The position numbers and the translations under genes are program-made. Under the pieces are notes generated by a model. The model was not told the DNA's origin. It worked only from the letters and a program-made list of their open reading frames with translations, and did not search any database. A stretch of DNA of 64,000 bases from NCBI RefSeq assembly GCF_000003815.2, contig NC_049991.1, positions 17,561,083 through 17,625,082 on the forward strand. Reading direction: 5' to 3'. The DNA comes from Branchiostoma floridae. Taxonomy: Eukaryota; Chordata; Leptocardii; Amphioxiformes; Branchiostomatidae. Shown in pieces: positions 1 through 10,129 of the stretch (its first letter is position 1; each line of letters opens with the position of its first letter).

Positions 1-599
1 CACAAGTATTTCTGCATGTCAGTGTGTGTCCGTATGGCTTTTGCATCACTGCTTGGAATCTGTGGCACCTCAGACACTCAGACAGGTTATTCCACAACTG
101 TCCGTATGTGATTTTAGCATCACATATTCATGGCATGACTTGGGTGCCGATCGGTGTTTGAACAGTTTTTAACGTTCTCTAGATTTTTCACATTTGCCAT
201 GACATCAGTTCACACAAGTTGGACTTTTCTTATGACTGTTATGAATGCATGATTTAAGTACCAATCGGTGTTTGAACAGTTTATAACATTCTATACCTAG
301 ATTTGTAATATTTGACATGGCATCAAACAGGACAACACCATGTCACGAGCTTGTAAGTAGGCCACGGAAGGCGACATGAGGCACACAGAAATGACATTTC
401 TGTGCCTTCAGACATGTTGGTTATTTTTTATGACTGTTGGATGCTTTTCGCCCTGATTGCATCGCTAGTGGTAATCATGTAGCAGTTTCTCTCTATCTTG
501 TATTTTGTAAGTATGTAGAAATTGTGTATATATTCTTATAAGACTTATATTATAAGGACCCTAAACGATGTAAGCAGTGTCTCTGTTACATACTTTATC
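1..599. repeat. Intergenic DNA with an imperfect direct duplication
   Basis: No coding exon is visible. Two copies of a roughly 100-base segment lie at about 120-215 and 240-330, each containing 'atcggtgtttgaacagttt' and ending near a 'catgacatca' or 'catggcatca' motif. The spacing is about 115 bases. The copies differ at many sites, so the duplication is old. Confidence 0.5.
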
Positions 600-694
600 T
601 GACCATTGCCTCTTCCCTCATGACCTCAATGAATTAAAATCGAAAGGCGGCCTGCAGGCCGATTTGAGCTTTCATGAATAAATAATGGTTCAAA
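600..694 (+). repeat. Retroelement 3' tail fragment (family 1)
   Basis: About 95 bases here, with 'cctcttccctcatgacct', 'cggcctgcagg' and 'ttcatgaataaa', recur in the same order at 42268-42354 inside an intron of gene F. A tail-only dispersed repeat ending near an AATAAA-like motif suggests a 5'-truncated non-LTR retroelement or a SINE. The clade cannot be told from this piece. Confidence 0.45.
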
Positions 695-716
695 CATCTG
701 TGGCACCTATTAAAAC

Positions 717-1075
717 GTGGTGGAAGACGAAACACATTTTATGTCAAACTGCTCTTTCTATAACCAAGAAAGAAAAGAGCTGTTCAAAGAGGCCATCAAA
801 TTTCATCCAAACTTTCTCACATTCACTGACAAAAAGAAAGCAGTTCACCCTTTAACATCACTAAACCCACACATAATAAAAAAAGTGGGATATTTCGTCT
901 TCCACTGTCTTCGAAAAAGGAGTCGAACCCAATAACCCAGGATCTAGAGTTAGCTTTTACTAGTTTTAGACTAGAGTAGACACTTGTGATATTGTATTTT
1001 ACACTGTTTACACTTTTATGTTACCTGCAATTAGCCCACGGGCAAGAATTTGCAATAAACCTGATAATGATTAAA
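717..1075 (+). mobile_element. 3' fragment of a non-LTR retrotransposon (C-terminal ORF end plus tail)
   Basis: A 72-codon open frame at 717-935 has the look of the C-terminal end of a LINE polyprotein: acidic 'VEDETHF', then Cys and a Tyr-x-x-x-Arg spacing, then a basic end. It is followed by an untranslated tail with 'cctgcaattagcccac' and 'gcaataaa'. The same tail recurs at 52685-52900 (+), 40160-40340 (-) and 45670-45820 (-), so this is a dispersed family with truncated copies. The reverse transcriptase part is absent, and the clade (CR1/L2-like or other) is not determined. Confidence 0.6.
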
Positions 1076-1821
1076 AGGCTCAATTCATTACCTACCAGTG
1101 CTATACCAGCCATACTATCAAATTATTGTTTGAACTGTAGACTGTATTTTACCGGCCTGATAATGGGCAATCAGTTTTTAGCTAATTTTGCAGAACAAAT
1201 TAATTGATTTAAGCATAATCATACTTTTAAAATTTGTAGTTCTAAGGCTATTTCAATTTGCTTTTAAGACATTGCAATTGTACTCCTCGTATTTGTATTG
1301 TTTATTCTTCGTAATATTTGTTTCTTTTTTTTTTTTTTTTTTTTTTTTCCCACATTTTATTCTTCATTCACAATGTTACAATCAATGATACAATGAAGTG
1401 TGTAAGTAACCATGGTAACAAACAATAACAACATAGATTACGTCAAATATACACATATATATAACGAGCTATTATATTTTACATGTCCCCTGACTTCAGT
1501 ACTACACTAGTACTGTCTGAAAAAAGTATGAACGTTGGCACTAAAGAACTTAGCTCCTCTCCCTTTATAAAATGCAACAAGTAAATGCTCACGAAGGGAG
1601 AACAAAAGTATTAAATGGCAAGCATCGAAATACAAATAAAGAGCGGATACATCTGCATCTCAACAGTACCAGTCATATTGCCAGCTTGCTTGCTTGCGTA
1701 ATATTTGTGCTATACGCCAAATTTGTATTGTATATGTCCTGTGAGTAATAATACACAATGTAAACAAGCCTAACAATTCGGCTTTCGGGCCGCGACTTGG
1801 CTGTGAACGAAATTGACCATC

Positions 1822-1855
<34 letters not shown>

Positions 1856-2579
1856 CTATATCTTTTTCTCTCTCTGTCTCTGTCTCTCCTAGTGTAATGG
1901 ATAGTTACTTGTTTACATCGTAGTATAAAAGGAATGTCATGATTCGAGTAAAATTGTACTGTCAAACAGCTTTTGAAAGATAGTAAATGATTTCTCTGTG
2001 CGTGTGTGCGGGGTGGGGTGGGGGGTGTACTCATGATCAGAGTCTGTCGTGACCCGATAAAACGATACTGGTTCGACTAGAAATGTAATGCCAAACATGT
2101 TTTAAGAGACTGTCAATAAGTTGTGGCGGGGGGGGGGGGGCTTCCTCCCACACTAGATTCTGAGATCTCGGATTAAAAAAAAGGCTCATTTCGCAGAAAG
2201 GTAGTGCGGGCATGCAGGGTGCCAAAACACTGCCACAACGCCAGAACTACATGATAACGTATCGCGTTGTCGATCAAAGACAAGGTTGACCCCAAAAGTC
2301 ACAACAGAGCAACCGGAGAAAGATTTTGCCAAACAATGGAACAATCGAATGAAGCTGTTCTTAAAACCCTTTTCAAGAACAAGTCAGTTTGTTTACAGTG
2401 AAGCGTTGCCGGTCTTCCCGAATTTTAAAGTAGTGTTTCCATTTAGCGTTACCCATTAATGATCTTTATTGATAAATAAATTATTGTCCACTTTGGAGCA
2501 AGTCCACATGTCGAGTTATACTATGCAAAATCCAGTTAGGAATCCAGTTGTCATGAGTAATGAAAAAACACGAAGTATG
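1076..2579. other. Intergenic, low-complexity tracts only
   Basis: A T run of about 27 bases lies near 1322-1348. A (CT)n tract followed by (TA)n lies at about 1822-1885. Further pyrimidine-rich repeats reach 1890, and a G homopolymer lies near 2127-2141. I see no exon with a splice context. The minus-strand frames over this stretch follow the (CT)n tract and are not gene-like. Confidence 0.5.
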
Positions 2580-2582
2580 ATC

Positions 2583-3671
2583 CTTAACGGGAGGGGGCCA
2601 TACTTCGACAGGGGTCCAAATTTCGACAGGTTTTAAAAATCATTGTTGCGGAGAAATGCATAGATGCCTGCACATGAGAAGTACACTAGCTGTAGACTAA
2701 ACCTTGTTGTAAATAACTACAAAGACGGGGTATGTGTCGAAGTTAGCAAGTCCCACAGATAACGATTGAAAAACTTGCACAAGTTTGACGCCTTCCGTGC
2801 AAGTTGACGAGCGAACGTATCGAGACCATGGCCCGGGAAACTCTTGAATTATTCTTCGCAAAATACGACATGTGAAAAAATACCACCACACATAAAAATG
2901 ATGTTTATTAGCCTTCCGAAAAATAATACCTGTGTTCTGTTCTGCCTTTAACTGGGTTGGATAAACGGAGCTAAAATGATGCCACAATGTTCAACCAGTC
3001 GGGGCCCCGCCATTTTACTATCACGCACGCCGGCGGCCGACCGATGCTCAACACGTTGAACTCAGTCAACCCGTCCGTCGAGCGACAAACATTCAAGAAA
3101 AATCGATCCCTACCGACTAAAAAATCCTGTAGCCATTGCTGATGCCAAAAGACAGGATGAAAAGGCAATTAAGGAAGCCGAAAAGCGAAAATGCCATCAC
3201 AGTCTAACGTAACAATGCGCTGCCGTTTTGCGGCAAGTTGGTCTCACCGTGAGAGGTAAACGTTTTAATACACCGTATTTGAATAAGTCGCGTAATACAA
3301 AATATGACCCATATTTGGTACAAAAAAATTATAATGAAGACTTTTAGTGCTATTCTATTTGCATAAGTTGTTTAAAAATGCACGGCGATGGTCTGGTTGT
3401 TACTATGTCGGAGTTTGGACCCCTTTTTTGTGTTGGAACGTTCTGCTAGGACGCAAGCCGAAAACCTGCCGTAAGTTTCGTGCGCTGTCAAAGTACAGTG
3501 CGGAACGCTACTGTTAAATGAAATATATATCTGTACAGCTTCAATAACAGTTATATGGATGCATACAAGATCTTAACTTGTTTTTGATGAGTTCACTGTA
3601 AAATGTACATTGACAAAAGCCATGCGCATCCACTTAGAACGGGTGTCGAAGTATGGCCCCCTCCCGTTAGC
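2583..3671. mobile_element. 1.1 kb element with terminal inverted repeats, no transposase
   Basis: The left end 'taacgggagggggccatac' continuing to 'ttcgaca' (from 2587) is matched in inverse orientation near 3643-3670. Inner segments also pair: 'ggtccaaatttcgac' near 2613 with 'gtcggagtttggacc' near 3408. Terminal plus subterminal inverted repeats around about 1 kb with no long ORF fit a non-autonomous DNA transposon. The superfamily is undetermined because target duplications are not clear. Confidence 0.6.
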
Positions 3672-3927
3672 AATGACTCGTGCGTGTGCGGATGAAGTTA
3701 ACCAGAAGAAAGGATAGCATACGTGTGATTATTATCATTACAGTGATCCAGCGCCGAAGGAGGTCGACAGCCGGATACCCTGAGGGGTGACCTCTTTGTT
3801 TACTAGAATTTCCTGAAACGGTTTCTTAATTATCATCAGATGCTAATTATGCATTTTGCCCATGCTAGAAGAACATTTGCGATACTAGTAGGGAGGAAAA
3901 TCTAACACAAGAAGGAAGCTTCCTTGT

Positions 3928-4330
3928 TAGTGCTACCGGCTAGCTACTAAGAAACGTCCAGAACAGCTGACGTTTCAGATGAGACAGCAGGCGGAAGTTA
4001 TCTACCAGCGTGCTGTGCCAAGTTCACAGAGAGGCCTAAGGGCTACTACTATCTTATGCCTAGGTAAGTCCAGAAACTCACCTACAGAGGTATATGTACC
4101 TAAGAAGTTAAGAATACGGGCCCGATCTTGGAGGAATTTCGTGTAACTGGTTGAGCCTTACATATCAACATGTATCTACCTAATATCTACCTAATAGTAT
4201 CTATCTATCTATCCATGATGTCTTATTAAGAGTACCGGTTGGCTACTAAGAAACGTCCAGAAGAGCTGGCGTTTGCGATTAGACAGCTGGCGGAAGTTAT
4301 CCACCAGCGTGCCTTGCCAAGTTCACAGAT
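3928..4330 (+). repeat. Pair of ~105-base direct repeats, ~298 bases apart
   Basis: Two related segments, about 3930-4033 and 4228-4330, each carry 'ctactaagaaacgtccaga', 'gcggaagttat' and 'gccaagttcacag'. Between them is a pyrimidine-rich stretch with (TCTA)n. No coding interpretation is apparent. Confidence 0.5.
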
Positions 4331-5021
4331 CTCGAGGAAGCATAAAAGGGCAGGACTGTTTACACATTTTGAGTGGTACAGAGAGCGGTGATAACGTGGC
4401 TGAGCCTTTCACGCAGTCGCTATTCTGAAATACAGGTTGGTGCTCTTCTTTATTTCTTAATGTCTGCTAGCCAAGGCAGTTTTCTTGTAGAGGAGTTTTG
4501 TTTGAGATGGTAGGGCGCCCACCGAACACATTCTCTATCCTTCTCGCATCCAGTACAAGCAGAAAGATCTACATTAAGTTTTGTTTCTGCATTTCTTTCG
4601 GCAAAGGTTCCTTGCAACTTGATAAAAAGAACACCACCGAATTTCAAAATCGATAGACACGTATGCTGGTGTGCAGTCTGTTATTGAAGGTCGGAGCGAA
4701 TGAAAGCTAACAAGACTGGATTCCAGCCTAGTATGCGTAGGCATGTAGCAGTACGTTTACAAGTGCGACACGCAGAACAGAACAGAAGCGGATGACTCCA
4801 GTGTTCATAACGTACGTATAATCGACTTTGAATATAATACGAAAAGCTTTTGAACAATTGTACAGTGCGGCGATCAGATATGGACTTGTTTAGCTATTTC
4901 TGTTTGCTTATGTACAACTCTGCAGGCATTCTCGTGCCTTTTGGGGGGCTAGGCCCAGAAAACATATGGGTTTCTGGCCTTTCCATCACGATTTTTACAG
5001 CTATCATAACTTGATTCAATG

Positions 5022-5132
5022 TGTATATATGTGAATAAACAATTAATAATAATAAACCCACAGGTGTGTTACTCCTCCGTCTGGTCCAGGCTCCACTGCT
5101 CCTGAGAACGTCCAAGTGTGCAGCAACATGAG
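5022..5132 (+). promoter_or_regulatory. Core promoter and 5'UTR/first exon of gene A
   Basis: A TATA-like 'tatatat' (5024-5030) precedes a 5'UTR block (about 5061-5127). That block is nearly the same as those upstream of locus B and gene E: a 'gtctggtcc' core, then 'tccactgctcctgagaac', then 'gtgtgca'. It ends in ATGAG with a GT donor at 5133. The upstream ATTCATGA block seen at loci B and E is missing here, so this cassette is shorter or has lost its distal part. Confidence 0.5.
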
Positions 5133-6401
5133 GTATGAGTCCCTCGGATAGGACTTTAAATGGAGGTCCTGTATCTGGGGAGAGCCATACCCCAGGCACG
5201 TTAAAGAACCCACCACACGTGCGATGGTGCGGTGTGAGCGGTTCAATTCAGCCCCTAGCTGGCTGCCAATAGAGTTTATTGAGTTCATAGAGAGTAGTCG
5301 GCCCACCCAAAAGATTCCAGAGAAAAAAATGTTGTCCTACTTTTTGCACTTTAACTCAATTAGATGTTACGTTAAGTTTGGAGTTGTGATGAAGATTGTC
5401 GAGGACAGACACTTGTGCACAATTTCGTACAACGTTATGCGATATTTTACTTTGGATGATTACAACTTTTTTTCATCATTGAGACAATTTGTATGTTTTT
5501 TTTTCACTCCAGGAAGTTTTTGTTGGTTCTTCTGATCGTCTGCGTCGTGGCCTGGGAGTCAGTGGGATCTACTAGGACTCTTCGTCGGATCTATACTCGT
5601 AGACGTCCCACAATTGCTCCACTGGGTAAGCTTAAGCCCGACCCTACTCCACTAGACGGCAACTACGCTGCGCTCTCGATCTTACTGTTACGTAAAAGCT
5701 AGGATATGCGTAACCTTCGATTTTATTACATAGGTATATCATAACAAAAGATACCCTGAGAACTTTGTTTTATACAATTCGTTGAGTGATCTGTCAAATG
5801 TGATGTCACAGAGAGAGCGCCAAGAGAGTGTCGTTCTAGTGGAAAGGGGGTTATAAATGTTGCACTTACTCAGGTAATCTGATTGTGACTTTAACTTTTG
5901 CTATAAATGCGCAAAATGCTATTAGACGCATGATACAGATATAGGATAGTACATAAGAAATTTGCAACGTGTTTCAAATAACACCAAAGATTCTACAAGT
6001 ATTTAGTCTCATCTCAAATTACTTTTATAAAGTAGTGTTAAGACGATTCGAGCAGAAGTTATCATATGTTATATCTTGTACAACTGTTGTGAAATAAACT
6101 TAGCAAGATCGTAAACGGAAATAGAAGAATTTATAAGACGCATTTTCAAGATTTCACCCCGAATGGTCATTAATTTTCTGTTGGATTTTTTTTCTTACTT
6201 TTCAAAGCGTCGTGCCCGGAACCATTCACGGCGCCTGGTACGATCAAGTACAACTGCAACCCACCTTACGTACACGGAGAGGCTTGCTGGTGGAGATGCC
6301 CGCCGAGGTACAGGTACCAATCTGGCAGCCCGGTCAGGCAGTGCAAGGATGGACAATGGACCGGGACCATCATGTTTTGCGTTCCCGGTAGGCTGTTTTA
6401 A
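5128..6401 (+). CDS. Gene A: small secreted protein with Arg-rich linker and one six-Cys sushi (CCP) domain
   Basis: Three coding exons are inferred: 5128-5132 (ATGAG, donor GTATGA), 5513-5625 (acceptor after a long T tract, donor GTAAGC, phase 1) and 6208-6401 (stop TAA 6399-6401). The precursor is about 103 residues. It opens with the signal peptide MRKFLLVLLIVCVVAWESVGS, then a basic linker with RR and RRR (RRIYTRRRP). One sushi-type module follows, with six cysteines in the order SCP, YNC, EAC, WRC, RQC, MFC and a GQWTG motif before the last. A potential donor at 6388 could extend the gene. The in-frame stop 14 bases later and an AATAAA at 6541-6546 favour ending here. It is probably an extracellular binding or defence protein; the ligand is unknown. 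Confidence 0.72.
5634..5850. mobile_element. MITE-1 copy, in intron 2 of gene A
   Basis: This is a degenerate copy of a foldback element of about 230 bases whose ends read 'ccccctttccactag' with a GC-rich subterminal inverted repeat ('gcgctctc..ctgcgacct'). It starts about 8 bases after the exon 2 donor of gene A. The right end at 5836-5850 is well preserved and the left end is diverged. Confidence 0.65.
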
Positions 6402-6546
6402 AAATTTGCATCCAGATTTGACAACGTTTGGATGCTTTTATCATCACGTACGTAAGGCCATGTTGATTGTACACATGGATGGCATCTTCTGGGAACTCCA
6501 AAACTAATGCGAGCGCGCGAGTAAAAAAAGTTTGACCACAAATAAA

Positions 6547-8218
6547 AGCGGCGAGGAAGGTTGAACATATGACTCCAAACACATGCAAGATATGGTATAC
6601 CGGACAAAGGACTCTTCATTTTTGTTCTGTCACATCTTCTTTGACCTTAGAATATTCTATGACATTAGTATACGCTTTCTAATACTTGTTTCTGTAGCCT
6701 ACGGCGTATATTTGTATGTTCTGCAGCTACTTTGTACGATTTACATTATAGTTGAACATTTTTTTTGGGGGGGGGGGGGGTTGGCGTCTGAAAATTGATG
6801 CACGTGCGGATGCCATCCATATAATCAAATCAACATTTCCTTATGGGTTTTAGTCTCCTGTATGAAACAAAGTTGCATCGTGAAGTGTCAATGATGTCTT
6901 ATGTAGGACATTGTTTGACATACAGCGTTTACTGTCGAGAATAAGAGCATAATTACGTGGAATGGTATCAATATTGGCAGACGTCTAGGGCTAAGCAACC
7001 GAGGGATCTGTGCATTGAGGGTCAACATGTGCAAATCTCTCTCCGAATGCATAAATAAAGAGACTCTTTTTACACAACCAATGCAGTCACAAAACGTATT
7101 TACATATTCACAGCCAGCTTTAGCCAACATATTTACAAACAATGAGATCCCAAACGCATCTGAACTGTGAGCAGCGACACCTGTCCTGCAGTACAATATG
7201 AACCAGTCAGAATTGCCCTGAAACGTCGGTGAGAATAAAGCATTGGTTGTGTAAAAACAGTCTGTTCTCCCAAAGAAAAAAATACCTAATAAACAATAAC
7301 AGAACAGCCAACATAAGATAATTATATACTGCATAGAGAATATACTCCATTGCTAGGACACAGGAATGATGCCGAGAAGGCAAACACCAAATAGAATGCA
7401 GAAGACTGCTACGAAATAATCTTTATGTTTTTTCAAACAGATCTCTTCCAAGCCTTGTTCGGCAACTGAGCCCACTGCCACATCATGCGTTAAAATGGGA
7501 GTCTCATCAGCCATACAGGGTGGGACAAATCCTGAAGATTCACCACAAACATGGAGTGACACGTTGAAACATATCAAAATAAGAAGTGTATCAAAATGAG
7601 GAATGTAAAATAAAAGGGCGACCTCTTTCCATCCAATGAGAGGTCTATACATTATGCTCTTATATATATATACTCTTATAGGAAACATGAGTTGAATGTA
7701 TAGTGTCAAGTAATTGCATCGAAAATTTCAGATCATGTAATCAAAACCAGAATATATTTACTCTGACAGATACCAGGCTCTGACATGTCTTTAATAGGAT
7801 GTAAGCAGATGGGCAAATTCCAAGAACATTGACTTTTCGTGCGATGTCTTTATGTAAGCCGGAGGGGTTACTGAATGTCACGCAACTGGAGGGCAGGGTT
7901 TGGGTCACCAAGTCTCCGTGATAATACCTAGCAACCTTCCTTGTTTGTGGAGACTCGCTGGCAACCCTCCTTCGATTATGATTACAACCCTGTGTCAATC
8001 ATGTTTACGAAACATTGATACCTCTCCCGCGTTAGTCGAACGTCAATGTTTTGGCTAGTGCCCAAATCTGCATAGCAACCTTCCTTGTCGACGGTCTTTC
8101 ACGTCAATCATGCTCGTCTGTTTCAGGGATTTTGTACATTTTATGACTTGAAGTTTGAGCACATTTTAAGTTGCGAAAATGATCATTCATAAATGAAGAG
8201 CCTGACAGTTCGTTATAA
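6547..8218. other. Region downstream of gene A without a supported gene
   Basis: A G homopolymer of about 14 lies near 6767-6781. Bases 6868-6995 reappear inverted at 13383-13500, directly behind the coding end of gene C. Two minus-strand open frames (6888-7334, 7353-7709) have hydrophobic stretches but no splice context, recognisable domain or repeat elsewhere, so they are not called as genes. Confidence 0.45.
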
Positions 8219-8413
8219 CCCTTTTTCGCTAGGACGGGGCTCTTACTACGATCTAAAATCTAACAGATCGCACAAATAATGAATGTATTAAAAAAGACGA
8301 ATCTTTTCACGCTTTTTGTGTTTCCTTGTCTTTTCAGTCACATTTTTACAAGTTTTATGATATACCCAGTATGAAATCGAAGGTTACAAACATACACATA
8401 GTGGAAAGGAGGC
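8219..8413. mobile_element. MITE-1 copy (degenerate)
   Basis: It carries the internal MITE-1 signature ('cttttcagtcacatttt', 'atgatatacccagt', 'gaaggttacaaac') and ends in 'tagtggaaagg'. The left end has decayed to 'ccctttttcgctaggacgg'. Orientation is opposite to the copies at 11.3-16 kb. Confidence 0.6.
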
Positions 8414-8869
8414 CATATAAGCACTATGAACCAGCAAATATACAGACAGCGCATTAGATGTTACCCAGTAGCGCAGCAAAAGTCTTGCCATTGCATTGAA
8501 AGTGTCAGTGTCCTTACGCCAAGATTAATATGTTCACTGCTGTGTACCTGACACGTAAGGCGGGCAGCAATAGAATGGATGCGAAACATGAGGTTTGAAG
8601 CAAACTGATTTCTTTTCAGAGTGGTTAAACGGCTAAGTGGTCACAGCACAAAGAGCAATACTTCCTGAGAAATATCAGGTTACTCTACGCAGAACTTGAA
8701 CACAAATGTACCTGGGAAGGCTACTCTCGGGAGGAAGCTAAAGTTTTCACCTGCGTTTGACTCTGAAACACACAAAACGAGCAAAATTGAGTGGTTTGGA
8801 GACGTTTTTTTTTATCATTTGTTTCACGTTGGCTGACTTGATCCATGAAGGTCCTGCATGGTCACGTTT

Positions 8870-9213
8870 GTTCTCCTTCCTTGTGATTGTGTAACTTTCA
8901 ACCTAAAGTGCGTAAGCCTGTTCGGGCAAAAATAACAGGTCCACCCATGAAAAAGTTTTAGGGACTGTACCGTGGTCATGCATATTCATGAAAACGCGAT
9001 GGGAACGTCACAAATCTCATGAATATTCACAATTGGGTGTCGGAGGAGTGAACTCAAACAAAGCAATCCTTATATCTAGACCTCATGTGATACTTCCTTT
9101 ACCAAGAAACCAGTCATACTATAAAAGAACATCACGCAGGTGTTACGCCTCAGTCTGGTACGGGCCCCCAACTCCACTGCTCCCGAGAACGTCCAGTCCA
9201 AGTGTGCACCAAC
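8870..9213 (+). promoter_or_regulatory. Promoter cassette of locus B
   Basis: This is one of the best preserved copies of the shared promoter. In order it has 'ccttgtgattgtgtaa' (8880), 'gtcatgcatattcatgaa' (about 8975), 'tctcatgaatattcac' (9016), 'cctttaccaagaaacc' (about 9097) and a TATA box TATAAAAG (9120-9127). The conserved 5'UTR then leads to ATGAG. The same order occurs at 24940-25272 upstream of gene E. TATTCATGAA-type palindromes are candidate binding sites; the factor is not identified. Confidence 0.65.
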
Positions 9214-9645
9214 ATGAGGTGAGGTTTCGTGCAATGTACGAGTACAGAATGATTAGGTTTCTTTGTTTCTATGTTTATTGCCTCTTGAAAAGGACGGACA
9301 CCTCCTGACTGAGGTTTTGAATTGTCCGAGTTGACTGTTGACAGTTTTACCCGTGGAAAACCCATGTTGATTTATTAGCTGCTTGGCTGTTTTTTTAGAG
9401 AAGTTCTGAATAGAAATATCCGCAAAAACAGTAACGATAAGAATATTTGTGCGGAAAAAAGTCCATGGGAATGCCGGCAGCTAAGTTATGAATTGAATTC
9501 AACTTTTCAAGCACAGACACTTTTTGTACATGCCATATGGCGTTATGCGCTTTTTCTAGTGTTTGTAGCTTTTTACCAATTCTGTATCTGACATTCGAGT
9601 TTACTTCCACCCCAAGAACTTTGTTGGTCCTACTGCTAGTTTGTG

Positions 9646-10119
9646 AGACTTGATTATTTAGTACATTTAATTAGTACAGATTTTGTTTTTACTTATAAAA
9701 ACGTGTTAGTTGAAAAAAAACGTGCTAATGTAATTGTTCATGAGTTAACCCATTTTTTTACCAGACGATTATTTTTGAATCTTTTGAATTTTGTACCTAT
9801 TGGCAAAAAATGGGATAGCGGGGGTCTTATCCCTTTATTATACCAGAGATTGTTTCAAGAAGTACCTATTGGCAAAAAAATGGGATAGCGGGGGTCTTAT
9901 CCCTTTATTATACCAAAGAGTGTTTCAAGAAGTACCTATTGGCAAAAAAATGGGATAGCGGGGGTTTTATCCCTTTATTATACCAAAGAGTGTTCCATGA
10001 AATACTGGTATAAAATGGGTTTAAGGTTTGTACCCTATGCTAGCACAACTCTTTGTAGATAGCACTTGTTTCTAAAATATTTGTTTTAAGGGCTAAAAAA
10101 ATGGGATAAATAACCCGTA
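9646..10119. mobile_element. 474-base insertion in the leader exon of locus B, with internal tandem repeats
   Basis: It is bounded by the near-duplicate CTAGTTTGTG / CTGGTTTGTG. Inside are three copies of a 69-70 base unit starting at 9795, 9864 and 9934, each with 'aaatgggatagcggggg' and 'ttatccctttattatacc'. A final 'gggctaaaaaaatgggata' sits near the right end. Similar 'aaaaaatgggatagc' and 'gggctaaataaatg' words occur near 48990-49120, so related DNA is in the palindrome spacer. There is no coding capacity; class unknown. Confidence 0.5.
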
Positions 10120-10129
10120 CTGGTTTGTG

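Noticed and set aside
1660-2034. 124-codon minus frame with Arg/Glu repeats
   Set aside because: It is produced by the (CT)n tract at about 1822-1890 and has no gene context.
6888-7709. Two minus-strand frames of 148 and 118 codons with hydrophobic segments
   Set aside because: No signal-peptide exon, splice context, recognisable domain or second copy. Part of the first overlaps a segment that is non-coding where it recurs at 13.4 kb.
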